A DNA stretch of 28,367 nt from DATAEK01 sp036258055. GTDB lineage: Bacteria > Acidobacteriota > Vicinamibacteria > Vicinamibacterales > 2-12-FULL-66-21. Below, piece by piece: positions 1-5,907 of this stretch. Both the position numbers and the translations under genes were made by a program. Position 1 is the stretch's first letter, and the number at the start of each line of letters is the position of its first letter. Under the pieces are notes generated by a model. That model had not been told where the DNA came from and did no database searches. It was given only the letters and a program-made list of their open reading frames with translations. The stretch lies in assembly GCA_036258055.1 (NCBI GenBank), contig DATAEK010000373.1, forward strand, positions 1 to 28,367. Direction: 5' to 3'.

Positions 1-1
1 A

Positions 2-193
2 CGCATGCCCGGGTGGTCGGCGCCGACGAAGGGCGTGACACGCGTCGACATGCTGCCCGCGGAAGCGACGCGCTACGTGCGCCGGCTCGAGGAGGTGACC
101 GGCGTCGCCTGCGCGATCATCTCCACGGGCTCGGATCGCAGCGAAACGATTGTGCAGCCGGGCTCGGTCGTCGAGAACTGGTTGGCGAACTAG
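2..193 (+). CDS. purA: Adenylosuccinate synthetase, C-terminal end (partial)
   Basis: This is the C-terminal part of adenylosuccinate synthetase, the cytoplasmic GTP-dependent enzyme that joins IMP and aspartate in the first committed step of AMP synthesis. The gene begins upstream of the window, so only about 63 residues are visible. The family's C-terminal signature is clear: PGWS near the start, then LPAEATRYVRRLEE, then a GVACAIISTGSDRSETIV strand-turn that corresponds to the usual nucleotide-site tail (STGPDR-like). The frame is open to the first base and stops with TAG at 191-193. A mobile-element-like 18-bp repeat begins one base after the stop, so foreign DNA may have been inserted directly behind this housekeeping gene. 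Identification rests on recognised family motifs; the catalytic N-terminal part cannot be checked. Confidence 0.88.
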   Translation, partial: RMPGWSAPTKGVTRVDMLPAEATRYVRRLEEVTGVACAIISTGSDRSETIVQPGSVVENWLAN

Positions 194-194
194 C

Positions 195-212
195 TAGAAG
201 CTGTCTCATAAA
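195..212 (+). repeat. Left copy of an 18-bp terminal-type inverted repeat
   Basis: TAGAAGCTGTCTCATAAA starts one base after the purA stop codon. Its reverse complement, with a single mismatch (17/18), occurs at 28270-28287, so the two copies face each other across about 28 kb. The sequence resembles the ends of insertion sequences, but no transposase lies beside it. Confidence 0.6.
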
Positions 213-247
213 TACGGAAGCCGCCTGAACATCGAAGGAGACCTTCC

Positions 248-661
248 TTGGATTTGCATATCAAGAAGGTGTGGTTGCCTGGAGCAGCATCCTGTCTGTT
301 GTTTTTCGGATTCTATTACGTGCTCATCTGGTTGCCTTTTGACAAGACCAGATTCCAGTTCATGGCCATCCCCTATCTGGTGCTGCCATTCGTCGGCGCC
401 CTCGCCGCATATTTGTCCCGCCGAATGAAGGGTTCAGTCCTCGAGCGCATCTTGTCCGCACTGTTCCCAGTATTTGCTTTTGTCGCGCTATTTGCGGTGA
501 GAATTGTGTATGGATTGTTCTTCGAGGGCAAACCTTATACTCTGCCGCATTTCCTGGCCGGCCTTTCCGTGACCCTCGTATTCATTGTTGTAGGTGGCCT
601 ATTGCTGGTACTTGGCGCATGGCCGTTCTGCCGCCCGCACCTCAGAGAACAGTTGCCCTGA
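248..661 (+). CDS. Small multi-pass membrane protein of unknown function
   Basis: This encodes a 137-residue protein that I do not recognise. It has four hydrophobic stretches long enough to cross the membrane, at about residues 9-28, 38-56, 66-90 and 104-126. Short charged loops such as SRRMKGS and FFEGKPYT separate them, so it is probably an inner-membrane protein with both ends on the same side. The start is TTG at 248, supported by a good ribosome binding site, GAAGGAG at 234-240, seven bases upstream. No in-frame ATG lies nearby upstream. Base use differs from the rest of the window, with many TTT, ATT and TTG codons and lower GC than the strongly GC3-biased neighbours. Together with the inverted repeat just upstream, this suggests recent acquisition. 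No catalytic motif is visible. Confidence 0.6.
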   Translation: MDLHIKKVWLPGAASCLLFFGFYYVLIWLPFDKTRFQFMAIPYLVLPFVGALAAYLSRRMKGSVLERILSALFPVFAFVALFAVRIVYGLFFEGKPYTLPHFLAGLSVTLVFIVVGGLLLVLGAWPFCRPHLREQLP

Positions 662-1217
662 CAACCGTGCTGCATCAACGGGAAACATCGGTAGGATCGC
701 CGTCGTACTCGACGGCATGGACCTCACCGACGTCCAGAGATAGCTTTTAGACCGACCCATCACCGCGCTGGGCATCCGTGGAGACTATGAATCGCACGAC
801 AACTGGTCCGACCTGTCGTGTGCGAGATTGTGCGAGAGAGGCCGTACGAAGGCGGCGAAAGAGTTCGGGTGAGTGCATTGCGTGTTCGCAAAAGTTTCAG
901 CAAATCCGCAAGCGCTCACCCGATGCCCAAGGTTCGTAATCAGCAGGTCGTCGGTTCAAGTCCGACCGCCGGCTCCAAAGAAAAGATCGACATCGCGAAG
1001 TCGCTCGCCGTCTCGTCGGTCCTGTGGTGGACGAATGGTGGGCGGACGGAGACCGCAGCGAGCTGAGATTACCGTCTCTCACACTCACATTGGGCACTTA
1101 CGTCGCTCATTGGTTTCGCGCGCTCCTGGACGAGTCCACGCGCCGGACGCCTTCGACATTCGACAGAAGAACGAGCCTTTCAAGAATATCGAGGATTTGC
1201 GCGTCTTGCGTCAGTGG
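662..1217. other. Gene-poor stretch with a decayed frame and a tRNA scar
   Basis: No intact gene is visible in these 556 bases. A + strand frame from 687 to 872 reads like protein (IAVVLDGMDLTDVQR, then LLDRPITALGIRGDYESHD) but is broken by a TAG at 741-743 and has no clear start. It is probably the remnant of a gene whose family I cannot name. The block GAGATAGCTTTTA at 737-749 matches the outer end of the right-hand inverted repeat at 12 of 13 positions. The 3' half of a tRNA follows at 933-977. The remaining 240 bases up to the ankyrin gene show nothing recognisable. Confidence 0.45.
933..977 (+). tRNA. 3' half of tRNA-Thr(CGU), integration-site fragment
   Basis: The sequence fits the 3' part of a tRNA from the anticodon loop onward: loop TT-CGT-AA, stem strand TCAGC, variable loop AGGTC, T-arm GTCGG-TTCAAGT-CCGAC with a perfect 5-bp stem, acceptor strand CGCCGGC, discriminator T and encoded CCA. 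The anticodon CGU would be threonine. The bases before the loop (CAAGG) do not pair with TCAGC, and no matching acceptor strand GCCGGCG or D-arm lies upstream, so this is not a functional tRNA. Fragments with exactly this extent are left by tyrosine-recombinase elements that integrate in tRNA 3' ends. Read on the other strand, it gives the RSDLNRRPADYE-like peptide often seen where integrase reading frames run into tRNA att sites. Confidence 0.75.
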
Positions 1218-2876
1218 TCATCGTCCCTGTTCCCGCTGCCGTTCCGCCTCCTCCAGCCACTGCGCCATCTTCTCGTCATTCGCGGCGTGGCGCGCCCAGC
1301 CCTGCGCAGTAGCGTTCCAACGGTAGTCTTTGATCGTCATGTCAATGCCGCGGTCGATGAGGAATCGCATGGCTTCGTAGTTCCCATGAAAGACGAGCTC
1401 GTGCAGGATGCTCGCCGGCTCATGGGAGCTCCACGTGGTGTTGATATCGGCGCCGTGGTCGAGCAGGAAGTCCGCCACGTCGAAGTGGCTGTTCATGACG
1501 GACCAGGCGAACGCCACGTCGAGGACACGCTGATCGCGTTGCGCGCCCCACTGGTGCGCATATTCGTCGACTCGGCCCTTCGGCATGTATGGACTGCAGG
1601 GGTAGTGATTCTCGACATCGCCCAGCGCCGGCGCGCCGGACTCGTCGAACCACTGCTTCACACGTGGGAGGTTGCCCATGCCTGCCGCGTGCGGCAGATC
1701 GTCGGGCAGCGGCCAGATGCGGGTGAGCAATGGAATGAGGTGTGTCCTCACGTAGGTGAACGCGAACTCGATGGCCTGCGACGGGGGAGGCGGCTGGCGG
1801 CGCAGGAGCGCGGGATCGAGGTCGAGAAGGACGGTGATGAATTCCCGGCGGTCTTTCAGCGTGGCCGCCGCGATGATGTCCGCCTGAAACTCCACGAAGG
1901 CTTCACCGAGCAGCCACGGCTCACGCTGGAAAAGGCGAACGAACGCCGTCAGGTCGCTATCCCCGATTGGTGGCGTCACCGAGGTCGAGTGACCACTCCA
2001 GGAAGAGACTGCCCGGCTGACCTGCTCCATGACGAAACCCTTCCAGAGCCCGACCGCCGTCGCGTGCCCGGGTCGGCTTTCGATGAAGTAGCTGACGAAG
2101 GCGTGGCGCCCGACACTTCCATCGATGTGTGCGCCGAGCTCGGGATCGAGCGCGATGCACCGTTCCAGCAGGAGCGACGCTACGGCCTCGTGCTCGAAGC
2201 CGCACGCGATCGTGAACGCTTCAGTGACGGCGGCGAGATTGTTCCCGTTCTCATCGAGCGCGGTGCGAACGGCGTCGATGTCGCCAAGCGCCGCATGGAA
2301 TTTGAGCGTGCCGGGAAGCAGCCCTTTCCGTCGAAACAGCTCCAGCAGCCCCCTCGCGCGCGATCTGAGGAGGCCGTCGCACACCGATGGTTGCACGACC
2401 GCACCGGCGTCGATCAGCAGCCCTGCGCACGCCGCCCGGGTGAAGTGCTCTTCGCTGATCGGATCAAAGCTGTCGCCATAGGAACCCGTGGCGAATTCCA
2501 GCAGGCCGCCGGTGCTGCCCCAGTCGTTGCTTTGCCAGGAAAGTAACGCCGGGAATTCATCCAACAGTTGCTTCAGGCGTTCGAGGTCGTTGTCGTGAAT
2601 GACGCGTCGAGCCTGTGTTGCCGCCCACTCGAGTCCTTTGCCGAGGCGTTTGCTGACTTCAGCGGTGAGGTCTTGCCAGCCGGCGTAGCCGTACTCACGG
2701 GCGATCACGAGTTGCGCGTTTCGCTGCGTCAGCGGCACGTCGACATTCGGCAGATGCGCGCGCGCACGCGCGATGGCCGCGGCGTCACCGGCGGCGATGT
2801 CGCGCGCGACCTTCTTGGCCTGTTTACGGAGGGAGTCGAGAGACGGACGGGCCGGGAGAGACTTCGAAGCGGTCAC
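1218..2876 (-). CDS. Ankyrin-repeat domain protein
   Basis: This encodes a 552-residue soluble protein with no signal peptide. The N-terminus carries a short helical module (SLDSLRKQAKKVARD, then a TQRNAQLVIAREYGYAGWQDL stretch at about residues 50-72) that I know as a recurring lead-in of bacterial ankyrin proteins. Degenerate ankyrin-like units run through the middle. The clearest repeats are near the C-terminus, about residues 440-525, with HFDVADFLLDHGADIN followed by GNYEAMRFLIDRGIDMTIKD. Ankyrin repeats mediate protein-protein contacts, so a catalytic role is unlikely. The start is ATG at 2874-2876. The gene stands alone, divergent from the methyltransferase with 517 bp between them. 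Partner and process cannot be read from the sequence. A long antisense frame covers the same region, but motif content and codon bias favour this strand. Confidence 0.85.
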   Translation of the reverse strand: MTASKSLPARPSLDSLRKQAKKVARDIAAGDAAAIARARAHLPNVDVPLTQRNAQLVIAREYGYAGWQDLTAEVSKRLGKGLEWAATQARRVIHDNDLERLKQLLDEFPALLSWQSNDWGSTGGLLEFATGSYGDSFDPISEEHFTRAACAGLLIDAGAVVQPSVCDGLLRSRARGLLELFRRKGLLPGTLKFHAALGDIDAVRTALDENGNNLAAVTEAFTIACGFEHEAVASLLLERCIALDPELGAHIDGSVGRHAFVSYFIESRPGHATAVGLWKGFVMEQVSRAVSSWSGHSTSVTPPIGDSDLTAFVRLFQREPWLLGEAFVEFQADIIAAATLKDRREFITVLLDLDPALLRRQPPPPSQAIEFAFTYVRTHLIPLLTRIWPLPDDLPHAAGMGNLPRVKQWFDESGAPALGDVENHYPCSPYMPKGRVDEYAHQWGAQRDQRVLDVAFAWSVMNSHFDVADFLLDHGADINTTWSSHEPASILHELVFHGNYEAMRFLIDRGIDMTIKDYRWNATAQGWARHAANDEKMAQWLEEAERQREQGR

Positions 2877-3078
2877 TGCGCCCCTCTTTCATGAACCGCC
2901 TGTACCCCGCTGAAACCAGGCTGAAAGAAGGTGCACACACGCACACGACTCAGACCAAAACAGGTGGGAGTGTTCCCTTGCCGCGGGTTGGTGGCGCCCT
3001 GTCAGCGCGCTCATGGGAGTATCAAGGGACTGCCGCTTCGATGTCAAACGCGGCGAAGCTGAGAAGCGTGGCTCGAGG

Positions 3079-3104
3079 CGAGGCAACCTTCTGCGCTTGC
3101 CTCG
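3079..3104. repeat. 8-bp perfect hairpin, intergenic
   Basis: CGAGGCAA at 3079-3086 is followed by a 10-base loop and its exact complement TTGCCTCG at 3097-3104. There is no T-tract on either side, so it is not a standard terminator. It may be a small structured repeat. Confidence 0.4.
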
Positions 3105-3315
3105 GCCCCTGGATGGCGGGGGGCTGGTTGACAGCGTGACGGGCATTGGCGACACTGCTGACAGCCCGCACTGGGGCGCCTCCCGCGCGATCCGCTGAGC
3201 TGTATCCGGCCGAGTGGTGGGCGGGTGTCGTGGTTCGTGCGCGGTTTGCGATCTTTTCTACAGCGCGCACCAGTAGCGGCGAATCTGGTGCCCCTTCGAG
3301 GCCCCGAGGTGCATC

Positions 3316-3357
3316 TCGTTCGAAGAGGTGTTCCTGCCGACAATCGGGTTCGAACGA
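3316..3357. promoter_or_regulatory. Spaced 9-bp inverted repeat upstream of the methyltransferase
   Basis: TCGTTCGAA at 3316-3324 and TTCGAACGA at 3349-3357 are perfect inverted copies 24 bases apart, ending 36 bases before the methyltransferase ATG. Each half contains the palindrome TTCGAA. It could be a binding site for a dimeric regulator or part of a leader structure. The sequence alone does not decide. Confidence 0.3.
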
Positions 3358-3393
3358 ACCTGGCGCACGGTGGCTCCGGAAAGAGTTCAGCAC

Positions 3394-4164
3394 ATGCTCC
3401 GAAAGTCATGCGATCAGGGGCCTTCGATTGATTTGGTCGACGAAGCCGCTTACGCCGACGCTTTTTACCGACGCAACCAGGCCGACCTCGCCCTGAACCC
3501 CACATTCTTTCGCAAGTACTCCGCGCCTACGCGGGAATGGGACTGGCGCCAATGGGGTATGAAGCGACTCGGGGCCGTCACCGGCTGCAAGGTGCTCGAT
3601 TTCGGGTGCGGTGCCGGCGAGGAGGCCGTCTACCTGGCGAAAATGGGGGCACGTGTGACGGCGATCGACATCTCGCCGAAGGGCATCGAATTGACGCGCG
3701 CACGTGCCGAAGCCAATGGCGTTGCGGAGGCTGTGGATGCGCGCCTCATGCGCTGCGATCCAACCGAGTTTTCTGACGCTTCATTCGACCTCGTGCACGG
3801 ATTTGGCATCTTGCATCACGTCGGACTCCACGCCGGCCTTACAGAGGTGCATCGCGTCCTGAAGCGCGGTGGCCATGGCGTGTTCTGGGAGCATATGGGC
3901 AACTGCGCGCTCATTGAACGCCTCCGGCCGAAAGCAGGGCGCGCCACCCTGGGCGAGCGTCCCATCCAGTGGTCGGAAATTGCCACCGTCGCGCCGCTGT
4001 TTCAATCAGTCGAGGCTCGAGCGTTCCATCTGATGTCCCGGCTGCGCTTGCATCTCACCTGGACCGGCCATTCGTTCGTCAAGCGTTTTGACCATGCCCT
4101 GCTTTCGATCCTGCCCCGCCTCCGCTTCTTCGCGAGCGGCGTCGTGATCGTGGTTCGCAAGTAG
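3394..4164 (+). CDS. Class I SAM-dependent methyltransferase
   Basis: The predicted 256-residue cytoplasmic protein has a Rossmann-type methyltransferase fold. Motif I (KVLDFGCGAGEEAVYLA, about residues 66-82) binds S-adenosylmethionine. VTAIDISPKGIE (88-99) is motif II, with the acidic residue contacting the ribose. FDLVHGFGILHHV is the post-I/IV region typical of the Methyltransf_11 group, and VHRVLKRGGHGVFWEH is the following strand and turn. The frame is open to an ATG at 3328, but I place the start at ATG 3394. That position has GGAAAGAG at 3378-3385 eight bases upstream, and the extra 22 residues look like random translation. The substrate cannot be told; the fold is shared by small-molecule, quinone and sugar methylases. 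The gene is alone on its strand, with the toxin-antitoxin pair 87 bases downstream. Confidence 0.82.
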   Translation: MLRKSCDQGPSIDLVDEAAYADAFYRRNQADLALNPTFFRKYSAPTREWDWRQWGMKRLGAVTGCKVLDFGCGAGEEAVYLAKMGARVTAIDISPKGIELTRARAEANGVAEAVDARLMRCDPTEFSDASFDLVHGFGILHHVGLHAGLTEVHRVLKRGGHGVFWEHMGNCALIERLRPKAGRATLGERPIQWSEIATVAPLFQSVEARAFHLMSRLRLHLTWTGHSFVKRFDHALLSILPRLRFFASGVVIVVRK

Positions 4165-4233
4165 GCGCGCTTTTGGACGATATTCTCAAAAAAAGAACTG
4201 CGCCGTTGAGAGTCTTTGCCTCTGTTGAGGGCC

Positions 4234-4253
4234 ATGTGTCACAATGTGCACAT
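4234..4253. promoter_or_regulatory. Candidate toxin-antitoxin operator
   Basis: ATGTGCACAT at 4244-4253 is a perfect 10-bp palindrome reaching into the antitoxin start codon. It is preceded directly by a degenerate copy, ATGTGTCACA, at 4234-4243. Paired palindromes over the start are the usual place where a Phd-type antitoxin represses its own operon. This is an inference from position and symmetry. Confidence 0.45.
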
Positions 4254-4488
4254 GAAGACGATCTCCATCCGAGAACTGCACCTGAAGACCGGCCGGTGGG
4301 TTCGCCATGCTGCCAGTCGGGGGCCGATTGTGGTCACCGATCGCGGTCGACGCGTCGCGGCGCTTCAGCCGTTTGACGCCTCCATGACCGGTCGGCCGCT
4401 GCCCAACCGAGAGGCAGCGATACGCAAACGGTCGAAGGTCCCGGTCGATTCCGCCGTGTACGTGTCCGAGCTGCGCGAGGATCGGTGA
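4252..4488 (+). CDS. Phd/YefM-family antitoxin
   Basis: This encodes a 78-residue antitoxin. The N-terminus (MKTISIRELHLKTGRWVRHA) and the following IVVTDRGRRVAALQP form the conserved Phd/YefM DNA-binding fold. Residues after about 45 are charged and probably disordered until they bind the toxin. I start at ATG 4252; the frame extends to 4216, but the family begins exactly with this M-x-x-I-S-x-R-E-L pattern and the palindromic operator sits over it. The stop TGA (4486-4488) overlaps the toxin's GTG start in a 4-base GTGA, so the two are translationally coupled. By family knowledge it binds and neutralises the PIN ribonuclease next door, and the complex represses the operon. Confidence 0.85.
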   Translation: MKTISIRELHLKTGRWVRHAASRGPIVVTDRGRRVAALQPFDASMTGRPLPNREAAIRKRSKVPVDSAVYVSELREDR

Positions 4489-4928
4489 TCTACTTCGACG
4501 CCGCGTACATCGCGAAGTGCTACCTCAATGAGCCCGGCGCGGATCGAGTCCGCGAGGTAGCGTATGGCGCCGACGGCCTCGCTTCGTGTGAATTGGCGCG
4601 GCTGGAGTTGGCCTCGATCCTCAAGCGACACGTCCGAGAGCGCCACGTGACTCGACGAGAGCTGACGGCGATCTTGAAAGACTTCGAAGAAGATGAGCAG
4701 AACGGTGTGTGGCAGTGGTTTCGTGTGACCTCTGAATTGCTGGAAAAGGCCCGCAAAGCCGTCCTCGATCTTCCGAGCACCGTGTTCGTTCGGTCCGGCG
4801 ACGCGCTCCACCTGGCGTGCGCCGAGGAGCATGGCTTCCAGGACGTCTATACGAACGACCGCCACATGCTACAGGCCGCGAAGCACTTCCATTTGACAGG
4901 GGTGAACATCCTCAGTGAGAGCAGTTGA
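4485..4928 (+). CDS. VapC-type PIN-domain ribonuclease toxin
   Basis: This encodes a 147-residue PIN-domain protein. The four acidic residues expected to hold the catalytic Mg2+/Mn2+ are present: D5 in MIYFDAAY, E41 in LARLELASI, D106 in SGDALHLA, and D125 in YTNDRHM. This is the VapC pattern, endoribonucleases that cut tRNA or rRNA when the antitoxin is degraded. The start is GTG at 4485, overlapping the antitoxin stop by four bases, with no independent ribosome binding site. Pairing of a PIN toxin with a Phd/YefM-like antitoxin is common. The RNA target cannot be deduced. All catalytic positions are intact, so the module is probably active. Confidence 0.87.
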   Translation: MIYFDAAYIAKCYLNEPGADRVREVAYGADGLASCELARLELASILKRHVRERHVTRRELTAILKDFEEDEQNGVWQWFRVTSELLEKARKAVLDLPSTVFVRSGDALHLACAEEHGFQDVYTNDRHMLQAAKHFHLTGVNILSESS

Positions 4929-4945
4929 GGCGATGGACGCAGCCG

Positions 4946-5449
4946 CTACCTACTTCTTCGCGGGGCCTTTCCCGCCTCCACCGGCTTGAGATCGAACTTT
5001 CCGTTGCTTTCGACGAAGAACACGCATTCCGAGGCCTTGTCGCAGGAGGTCGTGTGCCGGTAGTTCCCGCCGGGCTGCATCATGTAAGAGCCCGGACCGA
5101 GCCGCACTTCCGGCTTTCCTTCCGGCGCCTGGATGTACGTGCCCGACACGAACACAACCTTCATGGCGTAGGTGTGCGTGTGAAGTGGAGTGACGAATCC
5201 CGCTGGAAGCTTCAGGAACGCGCCGAACGCCCCCTTGGCATGGTCGCCCCACAGATCCGCGACCTTGACTCCGGGAGCGCCGTTGGGATCGAGGTCGGTC
5301 CATTTGAGGTCGCCGGGCGGCATGAAGACGGGTTGGCTTGGCACTGCTTTCGGAGCTTTGTTGGCGTTCGCCTGTCCGCCTGGCTGCGCCAGCACCGGCG
5401 CCGCCAGGATGAGCGAGATCGAAAACGCCAAGACGCTTCTTGACCTCAT
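4946..5449 (-). CDS. Secreted cupin-domain protein
   Basis: This encodes a 167-residue exported protein. Residues 1-21 form a signal peptide (basic MRSRS, a hydrophobic core, then APVLA before Q22). The rest is a single cupin barrel. LPAGFVTPLHTHTYAMKVVFVSG (split at about residue 90) carries the metal-binding H90 and H92 of cupin motif 1. GPGSYMMQPGGNYRHT, with H132, is motif 2. The protein resembles the DUF4437-type cupins of periplasmic proteins; substrate and activity are unknown. ATG at 5447-5449 is preceded by AGGAGG at a good distance on the - strand. A C-terminal pair of Cys (136 and 142) could form a disulfide after export. It stands apart from its neighbours on the same strand. Confidence 0.8.
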   Translation of the reverse strand: MRSRSVLAFSISLILAAPVLAQPGGQANANKAPKAVPSQPVFMPPGDLKWTDLDPNGAPGVKVADLWGDHAKGAFGAFLKLPAGFVTPLHTHTYAMKVVFVSGTYIQAPEGKPEVRLGPGSYMMQPGGNYRHTTSCDKASECVFFVESNGKFDLKPVEAGKAPRRSR

Positions 5450-5907
5450 CGAATTCCTCCTGTGTTGTGATTGTCAGAATCCGGTCGACCGAACAGCCCA
5501 ACCACCAGACACATGTCAGCGCCGCTTTCCTCGTAAACCTGTTCGCGAACCGGACCCGTAGAATCGGGATATCTCCGAACGTCGCCTCGACATAGTAAGC
5601 CTTCTTGACGAAGTCGAGAACAGCTACAAAATGTGCGGCGAAAGCCGTTTGGACCTGGAACTGCGGACTCGCCGGGAAGTTGGCGCTGTCGAAATGGACC
5701 AGCTCGATCTCGGAGCCGGTCGCAAGATCGACTTCCATCAACTTGGCAGTCACCTGGCCCAGGTAGCGGAGTCGAAGACCGTAATGGAACGGAAGGCTGG
5801 GCACCTGCTGGAAGAAAAGACCGTCCAGCGGAGGAAGGATGTCGTCACATTCGGCCCACCACGCGTTATGTGGTACAAACGCCCGTCTTCCTGAATGTGG
5901 AGGCCAG
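5450..5907. other. Intergenic region carrying a truncated - strand frame
   Basis: The 458 bases between the cupin gene and the divergent 393-aa protein hold no intact gene. Most of it is occupied by a coding-like - strand frame without a usable start, described separately. The ribosome binding site of the cupin gene lies at its left edge and that of the 393-aa protein at its right edge. Confidence 0.5.
5486..5876 (-). pseudogene. Truncated unknown protein fragment
   Basis: One - strand frame here reads like a real protein of about 130 residues. It has alternating hydrophobic strands (YGLRLRYLGQVTAKLMEVDL, then EIELVHFDSANFPASPQFQV, then HFVAVLDFVKKAYYVEATFG), balanced composition and good GC at third positions. 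No ATG, GTG or TTG with a ribosome binding site precedes it. Upstream the frame runs into sequence antisense to the 393-aa gene, and downstream it has no stop before the cupin gene. The likeliest reading is a 5'-truncated and frameshifted remnant. A GTG in the middle (before PSLPFHYGL) could give a shorter product, but lacks a ribosome binding site. I do not recognise the family. Confidence 0.35.

Larger units (their letters stand above)
2877..3393. other. Divergent intergenic region with two inverted repeats
   Basis: These 517 bases separate the divergent ankyrin and methyltransferase genes. Several short overlapping frames cross it, but none shows family motifs or consistent codon bias. It contains an 8-bp perfect hairpin at 3079-3104 and a 9-bp perfect inverted repeat at 3316-3357. 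A TTGACA at 3127-3132 could be a -35 box but has no convincing -10 partner. Promoters for both neighbours must lie here, but I cannot place them. Confidence 0.5.

Noticed and set aside
933..977. A complete tRNA gene
   Set aside because: The 5' half is missing: no D-arm, and neither the anticodon nor the acceptor 5' strand pairs.
897..1097. A - strand frame with an SRRSDLNRRPADYE-like peptide
   Set aside because: The peptide is the antisense translation of the tRNA-Thr fragment, a known source of spurious protein similarity. There is no start site or coding bias.
873..2546. A 557-codon open frame on the + strand
   Set aside because: It is antisense to the ankyrin gene, lacks motifs, is Arg/His/Val-rich as expected of mirror frames in GC-rich DNA, and runs through the tRNA fragment.
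4966..5449. The cupin as a germin-type oxalate enzyme
   Set aside because: Only a short single cupin with a partial metal-ligand set is visible, so no enzymatic activity can be claimed.
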